Of a stretch of 12,849 nucleotides of DNA, positions 6,857-12,849 are shown one piece after another. Where the stretch lies: positions 1 to 12,849 of the forward strand of contig JAIRPM010000156.1 of NCBI GenBank assembly GCA_031257075.1. Reading direction: 5' to 3'. This stretch comes from Spirochaetaceae bacterium. GTDB lineage: Bacteria > Spirochaetota > Spirochaetia > Treponematales > Breznakiellaceae. The position numbers and the translations under genes were made by a program. A model generated the notes under the pieces. It was not told the DNA's origin. It worked only from the letters and a program-made list of their open reading frames with translations, and did no database searches. The first letter of the stretch is position 1, and every line of letters starts with the position of its first letter.

Positions 6857-8119
6857 TTAAGGTATAGTAGAGGTAACTACATAACTACTAAGGTTGGCAT
6901 TGCCTATTTCAAGCACAATAGCGCCGCCGAGCGACTCAGGAGCGTTGGTGGCGGAACCATCATTTGTCGCGCCGCCATCAGGATGTGCGTTGTCATAGCC
7001 GCCGCGGATGTGCCAAATAACACCCTTACTAGGGCGGGTGGTGCCGCTGCCTATATCCAAGCCCATAACCGGCACATCGTAGGAAAGGAGCGCCAGCCCT
7101 GCTGATGGTGTTGGTGTCGCGCTGGAGGCGGCTATATTGTAGAGAAGAGGTATTGAAATGCCTGTTGCGTCAATAACTATAGCGTCCACAGAGGGAGTGC
7201 CGGTGATGAAGTTCAGTGCTCCTATCACTGGCGGCCCCTTCGTCGGGTCGCTTAGAGTTTTGGATTGGAAAGAAATTTGCGACTTCACACCAGCGGCTGT
7301 TCCCCATGTTCCAATACCCTTTACTCCAAACTGATTACTGTTAGCCACGGTAATTGTTACTTTAGATGAGGATACATTAGAGCCGAAGGGAATCTGCCAC
7401 CATGGCACGTACTTATCGTCGATATTCAAAAGTTTGCTTACCGGGGTTGAGTCGGTCGTCATCTGTCTTTTTATATCGGGGGTGGTTATGGTGTAGTCGC
7501 TTGTGGCGCTAGCGCCGCCCGTTTTTCGCAGGTCCATCTTGAGCGCGTCCATAGTAAATACGATTTCCGCTGTTGTGGCGGTAATAGTGCCGCCGGTGGG
7601 AGTGGTTATCTTGCCCATAGCGAGGAGTATCGGTGTTCCGTTGTTTATACTGCCGCCCAAGAGTGTCGCATAAGCCGTACTTGCACTCAGGGTGGCTACC
7701 GGCGCAACGTAAGTTTCGACCGGTACCGATATATTCAGCGGATTGGGCAGGCGCGCTGATTTGGTGTAGTAGATCGGGGTTGCATCCTTCGACCTAAACA
7801 CCACTTCGACAAAGTCCATAGTCTTTGCCAAATTAGTAAACAGCGCCCGGCTGGGGCCGTCGTTTGCAAGAGCGGAACGGTCCGATATGTTCACCGTAGT
7901 CCGCTGGCCGCTTACCGGGTCGACAATGAGGTCCCCCGTCAAACTGATGCTCAGAGGCACAAGAGGCCGCCCAAATTCGTCAAATTTGGGTTCGTTGTCT
8001 TCTTCCGCATCCTGTTCGTTTCCATTTTTCGCTGTTTCGGGAAACAGAAGACCGTTGCATCCCATGAAAACCATACACGCCACAAGCGCCATGGTTAAAA
8101 CTGTTAGCCTATACTTCAT
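6857..8119 (-). CDS. Large predicted surface lipoprotein, family not recognised
   Basis: This 420-aa predicted lipoprotein begins MKYRLTVLTMALVACMVFMG and carries a lipobox-like VFMGC with lipidation at Cys21. After the anchor comes a short acidic linker (NGNEQDAEEDNEPKFDEFG), then a Ser/Thr/Gly/Pro-rich, probably all-beta body without a domain I can name. It has only two cysteines, both in the signal region, no further membrane helix and no clear internal repeat. The ATG at 8119 is chosen over an in-frame upstream start because AAGGAG lies 6 nt before it and the signal peptide begins there. It has its own promoter and terminator. Composition and anchor suggest an outer-surface or periplasmic protein; binding partner and role are unknown. 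Confidence 0.8.
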   Translation of the reverse strand: MKYRLTVLTMALVACMVFMGCNGLLFPETAKNGNEQDAEEDNEPKFDEFGRPLVPLSISLTGDLIVDPVSGQRTTVNISDRSALANDGPSRALFTNLAKTMDFVEVVFRSKDATPIYYTKSARLPNPLNISVPVETYVAPVATLSASTAYATLLGGSINNGTPILLAMGKITTPTGGTITATTAEIVFTMDALKMDLRKTGGASATSDYTITTPDIKRQMTTDSTPVSKLLNIDDKYVPWWQIPFGSNVSSSKVTITVANSNQFGVKGIGTWGTAAGVKSQISFQSKTLSDPTKGPPVIGALNFITGTPSVDAIVIDATGISIPLLYNIAASSATPTPSAGLALLSYDVPVMGLDIGSGTTRPSKGVIWHIRGGYDNAHPDGGATNDGSATNAPESLGGAIVLEIGNANLSSYVVTSTIP

Positions 8120-8195
8120 TTTATCTCCTTCCGAAGGCTGGTTTCCTTGACACAACCCTCTTGTTAAATTTACCCCTTATGAGGGTACAATCTAT

Positions 8196-8224
8196 AGTAT
8201 ACATAACCTACTAAAAAAAGTCAA
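8196..8224 (-). promoter_or_regulatory. Near-consensus sigma-70 promoter of the 420-aa lipoprotein gene
   Basis: On the - strand, TTGACT (complement of 8219-8224) and TATACT (complement of 8196-8201) have the ideal 17-nt spacing. Transcription should start near 8189, leaving a leader of about 70 nt. Right at its beginning is the interrupted inverted repeat TACCC-N7-GGGTA (8171-8187), which could be an operator or a 5' hairpin. The leader ends in GCCTTCGGAAGGAG, where CCTT can pair with the AAGG of the ribosome-binding site. Confidence 0.75.
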
Positions 8225-8272
8225 GTACCATGGTGCTTCTAAATAGTAGATACCCTTGAAAGGAAGCAAGCG

Positions 8273-8298
8273 CCGGCACGGCTGCCGATAATGAGGGG
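8273..8298 (+). repeat. Left cassette repeat, copy 1
   Basis: These 26 nt are identical to 8705-8730. Both copies are followed by ATGG, here after one extra G. In the shared frame the repeat encodes a GTAADNEG stretch at the start of each PBECR-like fragment. Sequence on either side diverges at once. Confidence 0.85.
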
Positions 8299-8639
8299 GA
8301 TGGACGAAAAGTGGTTTGGACATAAACTCACAAGGGATGAACTCCGTAATTATATAAAAAAGTCGCGTAAAGGGTATCAAGGTAACGCTTTTATTGGACG
8401 TGTAACAGAAAAGAAAAAACGCATCAGGGATTGCCGGTTGTTCTTTTTAAGAAAAATATAGGCGGGGAAATCACTTTTGTTGAAACTGTCCACAAGGGCA
8501 ATGGCGGGTATCTTTCGCTTAAAACGGCATATCGAAAAGTATCACCGGCTCCGGGGACGCACACTTCGACAAACGCCGCCGCAGCAAACGTCCAAGACGC
8601 TTCTCCTTCCACCAGTATTGTTTCATTGTCGTCTAATCT

Positions 8640-8659
8640 CTCCGAAAAGTCAACACCCC
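8640..8659 (+). repeat. Right cassette repeat, copy 1
   Basis: These 20 nt are identical to 9322-9341. Read in frame, both encode SEKSTP near the end of the fragment. Together with the left repeat they bracket each of the two different nuclease-like segments. Confidence 0.85.
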
Positions 8660-8682
8660 CGTTTGGGCATATTATTTTTTAA

Positions 8683-9270
8683 ATGCTTTTGCCCGAAGTG
8701 GACACCGGCACGGCTGCCGATAATGAGGGGATGGCACCGGAAAAAAGGCAGGAATATGAGGCGTTTGTTAAAGGCGTGTGGACGGCGGCAGTTAATCACA
8801 AACCGGGCGCGGGAGAAATACCGCAAAATGAATTTATTTTCTTAAAAGAACCAAATGGAGTGTGGCATATTACCGGCGCTCAACCGGCAAGGCACATTTA
8901 CAAACAACACGGCGATATTAAAACCGAAGCAATGCGCGGTCAGATTGCCATTACAGAAAAAGATTTTTTACTTATCCCGGATATAATTAGCAACTATTCT
9001 TATTCATTGGAGAATATAAAGTATCTGAACAAGAATTCCGTGTTGTACGCAAAGCACGATGAAGAAGGCACTCATATTTATATCGAACAAATAAGTAACA
9101 AGCGGCGGCGCAAAACAACAGCGACATTTTTTAAACTTGCAAAACAGCGGGAAGCGCAAAATTTGCTTGCAATACTAGGAAACAACGCTAATTATGACAT
9201 AAAAAATGCTAAAATCATCGGTTTAGGGGGGGGTGGCAATCCCCCCGATACAACGGGTCATTACCCGTAG
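8683..9270 (+). CDS. PBECR-like toxin-nuclease domain protein, possibly truncated (cassette 2)
   Basis: This 195-aa ORF resembles PBECR-type nuclease modules, which are usually C-terminal parts of phage MuF or polymorphic toxins. After the GTAADNEG repeat segment (residues 9-16) comes a helical stretch (MAPEKRQEYEAFVKGVWTAA). The candidate nuclease core spans about 85-160: HIYKQHG, EAMRGQIAITEKDFLLIP, NSVLYAKHDEEGTHIYIEQI, then RRRKTTATFFK. His, Lys and Arg in these segments are candidate active-site residues. There is no signal peptide and no ribosome-binding site before the ATG, and no conserved reason to start there, so it is probably the 3' end of a longer, lost gene. A G8 run at 9226-9233 shifts the frame: the +1 frame continues to the right cassette repeat, broken only by a TAA at 9308. 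No immunity gene is obvious nearby. Confidence 0.5.
   Translation: MLLPEVDTGTAADNEGMAPEKRQEYEAFVKGVWTAAVNHKPGAGEIPQNEFIFLKEPNGVWHITGAQPARHIYKQHGDIKTEAMRGQIAITEKDFLLIPDIISNYSYSLENIKYLNKNSVLYAKHDEEGTHIYIEQISNKRRRKTTATFFKLAKQREAQNLLAILGNNANYDIKNAKIIGLGGGGNPPDTTGHYP
8705..8730 (+). repeat. Left cassette repeat, copy 2
   Basis: This is the exact second copy of the 26-nt repeat at 8273-8298. It lies 22 nt inside the second nuclease-like ORF, and the distance between copies is 432 nt. Confidence 0.85.
9228..9268 (+). repeat. Two consecutive inverted repeats at the end of cassette 2
   Basis: GGGGGG (9228-9233) can pair with CCCCCC (9241-9246). Just after it, ACGGGT (9253-9258) and ACCCGT (9263-9268) form a perfect 6-bp stem with a 4-nt loop. 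Neither is followed by a T run, so they are not standard terminators. Their role is unknown. Confidence 0.5.
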
Positions 9271-9321
9271 GACAGTAGCCACTTCCGTCAACCCAGCCGA
9301 CACTTCATAATCGACATTTCC

Positions 9322-9341
9322 CTCCGAAAAGTCAACACCCC
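9322..9341 (+). repeat. Right cassette repeat, copy 2
   Basis: This is the exact second copy of the 20-nt repeat at 8640-8659. It ends 27 nt before the start of the next lipoprotein gene, so its TCAACA (9332-9337) may also serve as a -35-like element. Confidence 0.85.
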
Positions 9342-9359
9342 TTAAAGAAATGGTATATT
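9332..9359 (+). promoter_or_regulatory. Possible promoter of the NHL-repeat lipoprotein gene
   Basis: TCAACA (9332-9337) and an extended -10, TGGTATATT (9351-9359), are separated by 16 nt. The predicted start point is within a few bases of the ATG at 9369, so the transcript would have almost no leader, in keeping with the lack of a Shine-Dalgarno. The match is moderate. Confidence 0.4.
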
Positions 9360-9368
9360 AAAAGTGTT

Positions 9369-10643
9369 ATGCTGAAGTTTTGGCTGCCTGCGGTGCTTGT
9401 GCTGGCCGCATGCCAGGATGTTAATTTTACGCTGAATCCGCCCGTTCCAAGCCCCGCGGAAGGAAACTCGTTTGCCGGTTCTATACAAATCACGCTAAAG
9501 GCACATAGCGGCAGCCCGGCCAGCGCAAAGATATGGTATACCACAGACGGCAGGAACCCGCAGGACGGGACATTGTATACAGGCCCGTTTACACTGGCTG
9601 TGCCCGGCACGGTAAAGGCTGTTGCCCGGCACAGTTGGTTCAACGACAGCCCGGTTATGACCGCCGCTTACACAGACGGAGCCGGTTATACGGTAAGCAC
9701 CTTTGCGGGAACGGGCGCGCCGGGTGCGGCAGACGGCCCGGCCTTGTCGGCGGAGTTCAACTTTCCCTACGATGTAGCGGCGGACGGCGCGGGTAACGTC
9801 TATACCGCAGATATTGGCAGCGGCCTTATCCGCAAAATAAGCGGCGGCATAATATCAACCCCGGCCGGGCAGTCATTCTCCAGCCCTTACGGCGTGGCGG
9901 CAGACAGCGCGGGCAATGTCTATGTCGCGGATAGCGGCCACAACCTTATCAGCAAAATAACGGCCGCCGGCGCGGTATCCGTTTTGGCGGGCAGCGGCGG
10001 ACAGGGCAGCACGAACGGCGCTGCCCTGTCCGCAACGTTTGACAATCCCAGAGGCGTAGCGGTAGACGGCGCGGGTAATGTTTACGTTGCGGATACCGGC
10101 AACCACCTCATTCGCAAGATAAGCGGCGGCGTAGTATCGACGCTTGCGGGCAGCGGTGGCCGAGGCAATACGAATGGCGCTGCCGTATCGGCAACGTTTG
10201 ACAATCCTAATGGCGTGGCGGTAGACAACGCGGGCACTATCTATGTTGCGGATACGGGCAATCACCTCATCCGCAAGATAAACGGCGGTATGGTATCGAC
10301 CTTTGCGGGTACTGGGGCAGCCGGCGCTGCGGACGGCCCGGCAGCGGCAGCGGAGTTCAACTATCCGTATAGCCTGGCGGCAGATAGCGCGGGTAACGTC
10401 TATGTCGCGGACAGCAACAACAACCTCATCCGCAGGATAAGCGGCGGTATGGTAGCGGCCTTTGCGGGCACCGGCGCGAATAGGCCCTTTCAGGACGGCC
10501 CGGTTGCTTCGGCAACGTTTCATTTTCCCAGAGGCGTGGCGGTAGACAGCGCGGGTAACATCTATGCCGCGGATGCCGGCAACCACCTCATCCGCAAGAT
10601 AGCGCCGGTATATAACACACCCGAAGGGGCGGCGATACCTTAG
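9369..10643 (+). CDS. NHL-repeat lipoprotein with chitobiase-type (CHB_HEX_C) domain
   Basis: This 424-aa predicted lipoprotein begins MLKFWLPAVLVLAAC, with lipobox LAAC and Cys15 as anchor. Residues of about 20-100 match the small beta-sandwich seen at chitobiase/hexosaminidase C-termini: ITLKAHSG, IWYTTDGRNPQDGTLYTGPF, then VKAVARHSWFNDSPVMTAAY. From about 105 to 418 there are six NHL repeats of the type GVAVDGAGNVYVADTGNHLI followed by RKI, joined by variable loops (STFAGTGAPGAADGP). Six such blades would form a closed beta-propeller, a binding rather than catalytic scaffold. It is probably held on the cell surface or in the periplasm, perhaps touching carbohydrate or protein, but no ligand can be deduced. 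The start lacks a clear ribosome-binding site. The TAG overlaps the dxs stop in a convergent arrangement. Confidence 0.88.
   Translation: MLKFWLPAVLVLAACQDVNFTLNPPVPSPAEGNSFAGSIQITLKAHSGSPASAKIWYTTDGRNPQDGTLYTGPFTLAVPGTVKAVARHSWFNDSPVMTAAYTDGAGYTVSTFAGTGAPGAADGPALSAEFNFPYDVAADGAGNVYTADIGSGLIRKISGGIISTPAGQSFSSPYGVAADSAGNVYVADSGHNLISKITAAGAVSVLAGSGGQGSTNGAALSATFDNPRGVAVDGAGNVYVADTGNHLIRKISGGVVSTLAGSGGRGNTNGAAVSATFDNPNGVAVDNAGTIYVADTGNHLIRKINGGMVSTFAGTGAAGAADGPAAAAEFNYPYSLAADSAGNVYVADSNNNLIRRISGGMVAAFAGTGANRPFQDGPVASATFHFPRGVAVDSAGNIYAADAGNHLIRKIAPVYNTPEGAAIP
9750..10610 (+). repeat. Tandem imperfect repeats encoding six NHL blades
   Basis: The DNA repeats gcggtagacagcgcgggtaa-like segments about every 110-170 nt, starting near 9774, 9894, 10059, 10212, 10374 and 10539. 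The spacing varies because the inter-blade loops vary. The close nucleotide match between blades 3 and 4 suggests recent internal duplication or gene conversion. Confidence 0.75.
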
Positions 10644-12613
10644 AGTTCGAGTATGTCAGAAAGACGCCGCGCGATACTTGCGCCATCAAGCCCGGCACGG
10701 CGGAGCAGTTCGGCGCGGCTGCCCTGCGTGTAAAACGCCGCGCCCGCGTTGAATAGAACAACGGTTGTTCTGCCGGTTCCGTCTGCCGCAAGACGAGCCG
10801 CGTATTCGCCCAAACCGCCCGGGCCAACCCCTTCTTCGGCGAGAGCAAAAACACGGTAACGGGAAACAAGAGCGGTAAAGAAGGTTTCGTCCAGCGGGGA
10901 AAGGAAACGCAGGTTGTAGAGGTCGCAATCCGCGCCCCGGGTGTTCAGCAACCGCGCCGTTTCGAGCGCTTCGTTAAGCAGGCTGCCGGTAAAGGCAAGG
11001 CAAACGGCCGCCGTGGGGCTGGAGTTGGCGGCCGCTGAAAAATCAATTCCTCCTTTGACAAACACGCCGCGTCCGGGTGTGAGCGGTACGGAAAGGCGGG
11101 CGCTTAGCGCCGTATCGGGTTTGGGGGCTTCGGCTTTCGGATAACGGATAACACAGGGGTGGTTTTGCGCGAGCGCCCAGTGGAGCATAAGCGGAAGTTC
11201 GGCGGCAACGGCCGGCTCCATAATAGTAATGCCGGGAACAGTCCGTAAAAGCGCAATGTCGAAAAGGCCCTGATGTGTTTCACCATCTCCGCCGACAAAG
11301 CCCGCGCGGTCAAGGGCAAAAACAACGGGCAGCGAGGCTATTGCCGTGTCATGTATCACCGAGTCGATGGCGCGCTGGATGAAGGTGGAATAAATAGCCG
11401 TTACAGGGCGCAGCCCTCGCGCAGCCAGAGCCGCGGAAAACGTTACCGCATGCGCTTCGGCTATTCCCGCATCGAAAAAACGGCCGGGGAATTCTTTTTT
11501 GAAGAGGCTTAAACCGGTGCCGCGCTCCATAGCCGCCGTTATCGCGCAGATGCGGCTGTCTTCCCGCGCCGCCTCCGCGAGCGCCGTCCCAAAAATCCGC
11601 GTCCACGGCATAGCAGCCGGTTCGGCAGCAGGCGCGGTATCGTCCGCCGTATGCAAGAAAGAGGCTGTACTGTGAAACCTGCCGGGGTCATCTTCGGCAG
11701 GAGCATAGCCTCTGCCTTTCTGCGTTATCACATGTACAACCACAGGGCTGGCAAGGGGGCGCGGCCCTGTGGTGCGCGCCTTTACATCGGCAAAAGCGCC
11801 GGTAAGTTGCTTAAGGTTGTGCCCGTCTATCGGCCCTACATACTCAAATCCTAGTTCTACAAAGAAATTGTCCTGATAGAATACCGCCTTTACCGCCCGT
11901 TTGAGGCGCTGGACTATGTTAAAAAGCGCTTTTCCGGCAAGCGGTATTTTGAGGGTCATTGAATCAAAAGCGGTACGGAAGGTCTGGTATTTGGGACGCA
12001 TCGAAAGACGGCTTAAATGACGGGAAAGCCCGCCGACATTGGGGCTTATCGACATGCGGTTGTCATTCAGTATGATGATAAGAGGCAGCGCCAGATGCGC
12101 CGCGCACGAAAGCGCTTCGTATGCCAAGCCGCCGGTAAGCGCCCCATCGCCAATAACGGCAACAACCGAACATGCGGCGGCGCTGTTCCCCGCCAAATGT
12201 TCCCCGGCGAGCAGCCCAAGCGCGACCGATATAGATGTGGAAGCATGGCCTGTGTTGAATACATCACAAGGGCTTTCAGAAGTTCGCGGAAAGCCCGCGA
12301 TACCGCCCTGTTGCCGCAATGAAGAAAATGCCGTATAGCGGCCTGTAAGTAATTTGTGCGCATAACACTGATGGCCCACATCCCAGACGATTTTGTCGTC
12401 CGGCAGGTGAAAAACCGCATGGAGGGCGGCGGTGAGTTCAACCACCCCCAAATTCGGCGACAAATGGCCGCCGTTGCGCCCGACCGTTTCAATAATCACA
12501 TGGCGCAGTTCGGCGCACAGGCTGGTCAATTCGGCAAGGGTCAACGATGAAACCGGCCTTCCATCTTCAATCTGAGTAAGCAGAGCGCATTTTCCCATAC
12601 TTTCGTAATTCAA
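10640..12613 (-). CDS. dxs: 1-deoxy-D-xylulose-5-phosphate synthase
   Basis: DXS condenses pyruvate and glyceraldehyde 3-phosphate using thiamine diphosphate, the first step of the MEP isoprenoid pathway, in the cytosol. It is 657 aa, slightly longer than the usual 620-640. Motifs in order: GGHLSPNLGVVELT (His50), WDVGHQCYAHK (His81), FNTGHASTSIS (His123), the thiamine-binding GDGALTGG (155-162) closing at NDN (183-185), YVGPIDGH, HVITQKGRGYAPAE, the catalytic-glutamate segment DAGIAEAHAVTFSAALA, and DRAGFVGGDGETHQGLFDI. The C-terminal transketolase domain is complete (ALAEEGVGPGGLGEY). A TTG start at 12613 is supported by GGAG 5 nt upstream. An ATG at 12598 is possible but has only a weak site. 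It follows the RACo-like gene by 59 nt on the same strand and is likely co-transcribed. Confidence 0.96.
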   Translation of the reverse strand: MNYESMGKCALLTQIEDGRPVSSLTLAELTSLCAELRHVIIETVGRNGGHLSPNLGVVELTAALHAVFHLPDDKIVWDVGHQCYAHKLLTGRYTAFSSLRQQGGIAGFPRTSESPCDVFNTGHASTSISVALGLLAGEHLAGNSAAACSVVAVIGDGALTGGLAYEALSCAAHLALPLIIILNDNRMSISPNVGGLSRHLSRLSMRPKYQTFRTAFDSMTLKIPLAGKALFNIVQRLKRAVKAVFYQDNFFVELGFEYVGPIDGHNLKQLTGAFADVKARTTGPRPLASPVVVHVITQKGRGYAPAEDDPGRFHSTASFLHTADDTAPAAEPAAMPWTRIFGTALAEAAREDSRICAITAAMERGTGLSLFKKEFPGRFFDAGIAEAHAVTFSAALAARGLRPVTAIYSTFIQRAIDSVIHDTAIASLPVVFALDRAGFVGGDGETHQGLFDIALLRTVPGITIMEPAVAAELPLMLHWALAQNHPCVIRYPKAEAPKPDTALSARLSVPLTPGRGVFVKGGIDFSAAANSSPTAAVCLAFTGSLLNEALETARLLNTRGADCDLYNLRFLSPLDETFFTALVSRYRVFALAEEGVGPGGLGEYAARLAADGTGRTTVVLFNAGAAFYTQGSRAELLRRAGLDGASIARRLSDILEL

Positions 12614-12672
12614 TTATGCTCCAAATTTTCACCTCATGCTTTTTTCTACAGCCGCCGCTATCCCGCGCACTT

Positions 12673-12849
12673 TTATCTTATGAACAACGAAGCGTCCGTG
12701 TGAGGGATGAAGCAAGCCGCGACAAATTCGTCCATGTAGCCGGGGTGGGAGGACAACTCCAGATAGGTTATCATCGAGCCGATTTCGGCGACTTTGGCGG
12801 CGGCGGCGTTGGAACAGAGCATCGAGTACGCCCCGGTGAGCGAACTGTT
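12673..12849 (-). CDS. C-terminus of a RACo-like ASKHA / DUF4445 protein (5' end beyond window)
   Basis: Only the last 58 codons are present. They read NSSLTGAYSMLCSNAAAAKV, EIGSMITYLELSSHPGYMDE and FVAACFIPHTDASLF, ending at a TAA at 12673-12675. This matches the C-terminal end of DUF4445/RACo-type proteins, where a GN-x-SLxGA motif, a helix, a YxELS strand and a final FVxAxFxPHT are typical. Those proteins are 2Fe-2S plus ASKHA-fold ATPases that reductively activate corrinoid proteins of methyl transfer, including in acetogens. The ferredoxin and ATPase parts lie outside, so the call rests on a short stretch. It is on the same strand as dxs, with no terminator in the 59-nt gap. Confidence 0.68.
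   Translation of the reverse strand, partial: NSSLTGAYSMLCSNAAAAKVAEIGSMITYLELSSHPGYMDEFVAACFIPHTDASLFIR

Larger units (their letters stand above)
8260..8682 (+). pseudogene. Broken PBECR-like toxin-nuclease C-terminal fragment (cassette 1)
   Basis: This is a remnant of a protein related to phage Barnase-EndoU-ColicinE5/D-RelE-like (PBECR) nuclease modules. The C-terminal part (from about 8413) reads GLPVVLFKKNIGGEITFVET, then a Lys/Gly loop and YLSLKTAYRK, the usual final strands of such domains, followed by a Ser/Thr/Ala tail ending SEKSTP and a TAA at 8680-8682. The preceding part (from 8300, MDEKWFGHKLTRDELRNYIK ... GRVTEKKK) is in another frame. The two join if one base is added to the A6 run at 8414-8419. 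A second disagreement is five G where the sister copy has four (8295-8299). An in-frame TGA at 8257 closes the 5' side. No ribosome-binding site is seen. The decay is visible; the family call is by pattern. Confidence 0.55.

Noticed and set aside
8192..8380. Short - strand open frame of 62 codons overlapping the lipoprotein promoter
   Set aside because: It overlaps the promoter and the left cassette repeat, has no ribosome-binding site and has an implausible composition.
8260..9341. Insertion sequence or integron as source of the paired repeats
   Set aside because: No transposase or integrase, no terminal inverted repeats and no target duplication are visible in the window.
9873..10586. 237-codon - strand open frame with internal repeats
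   Set aside because: The repetition mirrors the NHL repeats on the + strand, which match a known family; the antisense protein matches nothing.
9750..10610. Regularly spaced repeats resembling an array
   Set aside because: The repeats are in-frame NHL blades with conserved codon positions, not a CRISPR array; spacers are not unique non-coding segments of equal length.

Overview
The window looks like chromosome from a spirochaete, most likely a Treponema-type gut organism. This is an inference from gene style: a short treponeme-like adenylate cyclase with a HAMP linker, several large lipoproteins with relaxed lipoboxes, a lone bacterial Ig-like domain protein, an NHL-repeat lipoprotein, and the end of a corrinoid-activation (RACo/DUF4445-type) gene beside dxs. 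No rRNA, tRNA, CRISPR array, insertion sequence or replication origin was recognised.

Left part (1-3092): the 5' portion of livH, a branched-chain amino acid ABC permease, runs leftward off the window. Reading away from it on the + strand is a tight set of yggS (PLP homeostasis protein), a signal-peptide/two-TM protein of unknown function, and livM. The two liv permease genes are therefore divergent and separated by two other genes, rather than adjacent.

Middle (3151-6310): a small DUF2158/YodC-like gene on the - strand has a good promoter and terminator. On the + strand, a beta-barrel-like outer membrane protein gene with three T9 homopolymers is followed after 2 nt by a membrane class III cyclase. 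In the cyclase, both canonical metal-binding aspartates are displaced or missing.

Lipoprotein block (6272-8224): two - strand lipoprotein genes each have a strong rho-independent terminator. The terminator of the first lies inside the 3' coding end of the cyclase. The longer gene has a near-consensus sigma-70 promoter at 8196-8224.

Accessory patch (8260-9341): two successive, different fragments look like C-terminal toxin-nuclease (PBECR-like) modules. Each begins with the same 26-nt repeat and ends with the same 20-nt repeat. The first is broken by frameshifts and the second is an intact but start-poor ORF. This is the least ordinary part of the window.

Right part (9369-12849): a lipoprotein with a chitobiase-type domain and six NHL repeats converges on dxs (DXP synthase, isoprenoid precursor pathway), and the two stop codons overlap. 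Upstream of dxs, on the same strand, is the C-terminus of a RACo-like ASKHA protein.
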